Shown here: positions 63,052 to 64,000 of the stretch, piece after piece
Numbering within the stretch: position 1 is the first letter of the stretch
Layout of the letters: each line of letters opens with the position of its first letter
Assembly (NCBI RefSeq): GCF_910592395.1
Contig: NC_088308.1
Coordinates: 27,355,501-27,419,500, forward strand
Length of the DNA stretch: 64,000 nt
DNA from: Lineus longissimus
Taxonomy: Eukaryota > Nemertea > Pilidiophora > Heteronemertea > Lineidae
Direction of reading: 5' to 3'
Notes under the pieces: model-generated
Databases searched by the model: none
Told to the model about the DNA's origin: nothing
What the model saw: only the letters and a program-made list of their open reading frames with translations
Made by a program: the position numbers and the translations under genes

Positions 63052-63062
63052 TTTATTTTATT
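63052..63062 (-). terminator. Candidate polyadenylation signal pair (AATAAAATAAA)
   Basis: Two overlapping AATAAA hexamers on the minus strand. They would suit the 3' end of a minus-strand gene entering from beyond 64000, but no coding exon of such a gene could be confirmed between here and the edge. Confidence 0.25.
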
Positions 63063-64000
63063 GAAAAAGCAAATTATTTCACAAATGTTATGAACTAAAT
63101 TGCATACGTACACTGGCAAGTCAATATATTACAAAACAAATCAAAATAAGTCTAAAATAGTTGATATAAAAACTAGCTATGGGGAGCATCAATAGATCCT
63201 TAAAATCAGCACTTTATGACTGTGTTTTCCTTCGGTTTGATGATTGGTAACCTTCACTAAGTCACTTTATGACAATATCTCTCTCCTTCAAAATCAAAAG
63301 GGTATAGGCCTACATTCCAGATACCAGCTGTCACATTTCTGGACAATGTGACCATATCCGCTGTCAATATTTGAGGCATACCTTAAGGATTAAGACAACC
63401 ACTGTACCGGTAGGCATATAGTTTCTATGGATATATAATGAGAACAGGATCTGATTCAAAGATGCTCCCCAACATTGGTGTTGGAACTGTATAGGCTGAT
63501 GCTCAACACTCCCCTGCTCCAAATAATTACACACCTAAAACCCTGCAAGGTTTAGTTTTGAGAAAAAGAGACATTACCAAAAAAGGGTTCCGATTTGCAT
63601 GATCAGAGGAAAGAAGGGATGTTGAAACACATTTTTTGAGACCGAGGGCATCTCTCCCGCAAACTTCTATTACCTCTGCCTGAAGGGAAGTGATAGCCTT
63701 ACTGTACATGCCATGGTTTTTATATACACTAAATATACAACATATATGTACACATAAAACTGCTGGGTACTTGGAACAATTATGACCACACACACAAACA
63801 CTTCATGGAAATTACAGAATTGGGGGAAAAACGGAAAAAGAAAAAGTCTGATTTAGAGGAGTAGTGTGAATTCAGCCCACTGCCAGATAGACGTCCTCCT
63901 CGACGGGTACAGGAACAGCTAATAGACTGACCGTGAACACATTCCACTTTCTGATGCATCCAAGAACTGTCCACTGAGCAGGAACCCGAGTGTAAGGACA
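63063..64000 (-). other. Possible 3' end of a minus-strand gene reaching past the window
   Basis: Minus-strand frames near 63840-64000 stay open to the window edge in more than one phase and end in stops before 63840. Together with the AATAAA pair at 63052 this could be a terminal exon plus 3' untranslated region of about 0.8-0.9 kb. No family is recognised from the few residues available, and the frame cannot be chosen. Confidence 0.15.

Overview
The window is nuclear DNA from a bilaterian animal. It has intron-split genes with GT-AG junctions, AT-rich non-coding DNA, a Ty3/gypsy retrotransposon, palindromic MITE-like elements and a minisatellite. The receptor type and the repeat landscape (frequent TACATGTA- and TAGGCCTA-like words) suggest a marine invertebrate, but the phylum cannot be fixed from sequence alone. 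Nothing bacterial, such as an operon or CRISPR array, is present.

Layout. Positions 1-28,139 are largely a gene desert: no open frame exceeds about 135 codons and no family is recognised, apart from one weak exon candidate at 7636-7734. Between 28.1 and 33.0 kb lies a three-exon class A G-protein-coupled receptor gene on the minus strand (28976-31257), interleaved with short palindromic elements and an inverted pair of 101-bp repeats. At 34.47-35.40 kb a 61-bp minisatellite (nine units) abuts a 375-bp element with 18-bp terminal inverted repeats. The region 35.4-40.9 kb is non-coding, with a 113-bp tandem duplication and another palindrome.

From 40,927 to 53,562 on the minus strand is a complete 16-exon gene reconstructed here, encoding a 934-residue homologue of TXNDC11, an ER thioredoxin-domain membrane protein. 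It has an N-terminal membrane anchor, a first thioredoxin active site CSKC, a second CGFC, a lysine/arginine-rich helical tail and a C-terminal RDEL retrieval-type signal. A second copy of the 375-bp element sits in its intron 2.

Only 333 bp upstream of the TXNDC11 start codon, in the same orientation, is a 7,414-bp Ty3/gypsy element (53896-61309). It has identical 245-bp LTRs, a TATC target duplication, gag, and pol with the order protease, RT, RNase H, integrase. Identical LTRs indicate recent insertion. A single in-frame UGA splits the reverse transcriptase. The last 2.7 kb contains local repeats and perhaps the 3' end of another minus-strand gene beyond the edge.

The two cellular genes have no evident functional link. 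The mobile elements account for most of the recognisable non-genic structure.
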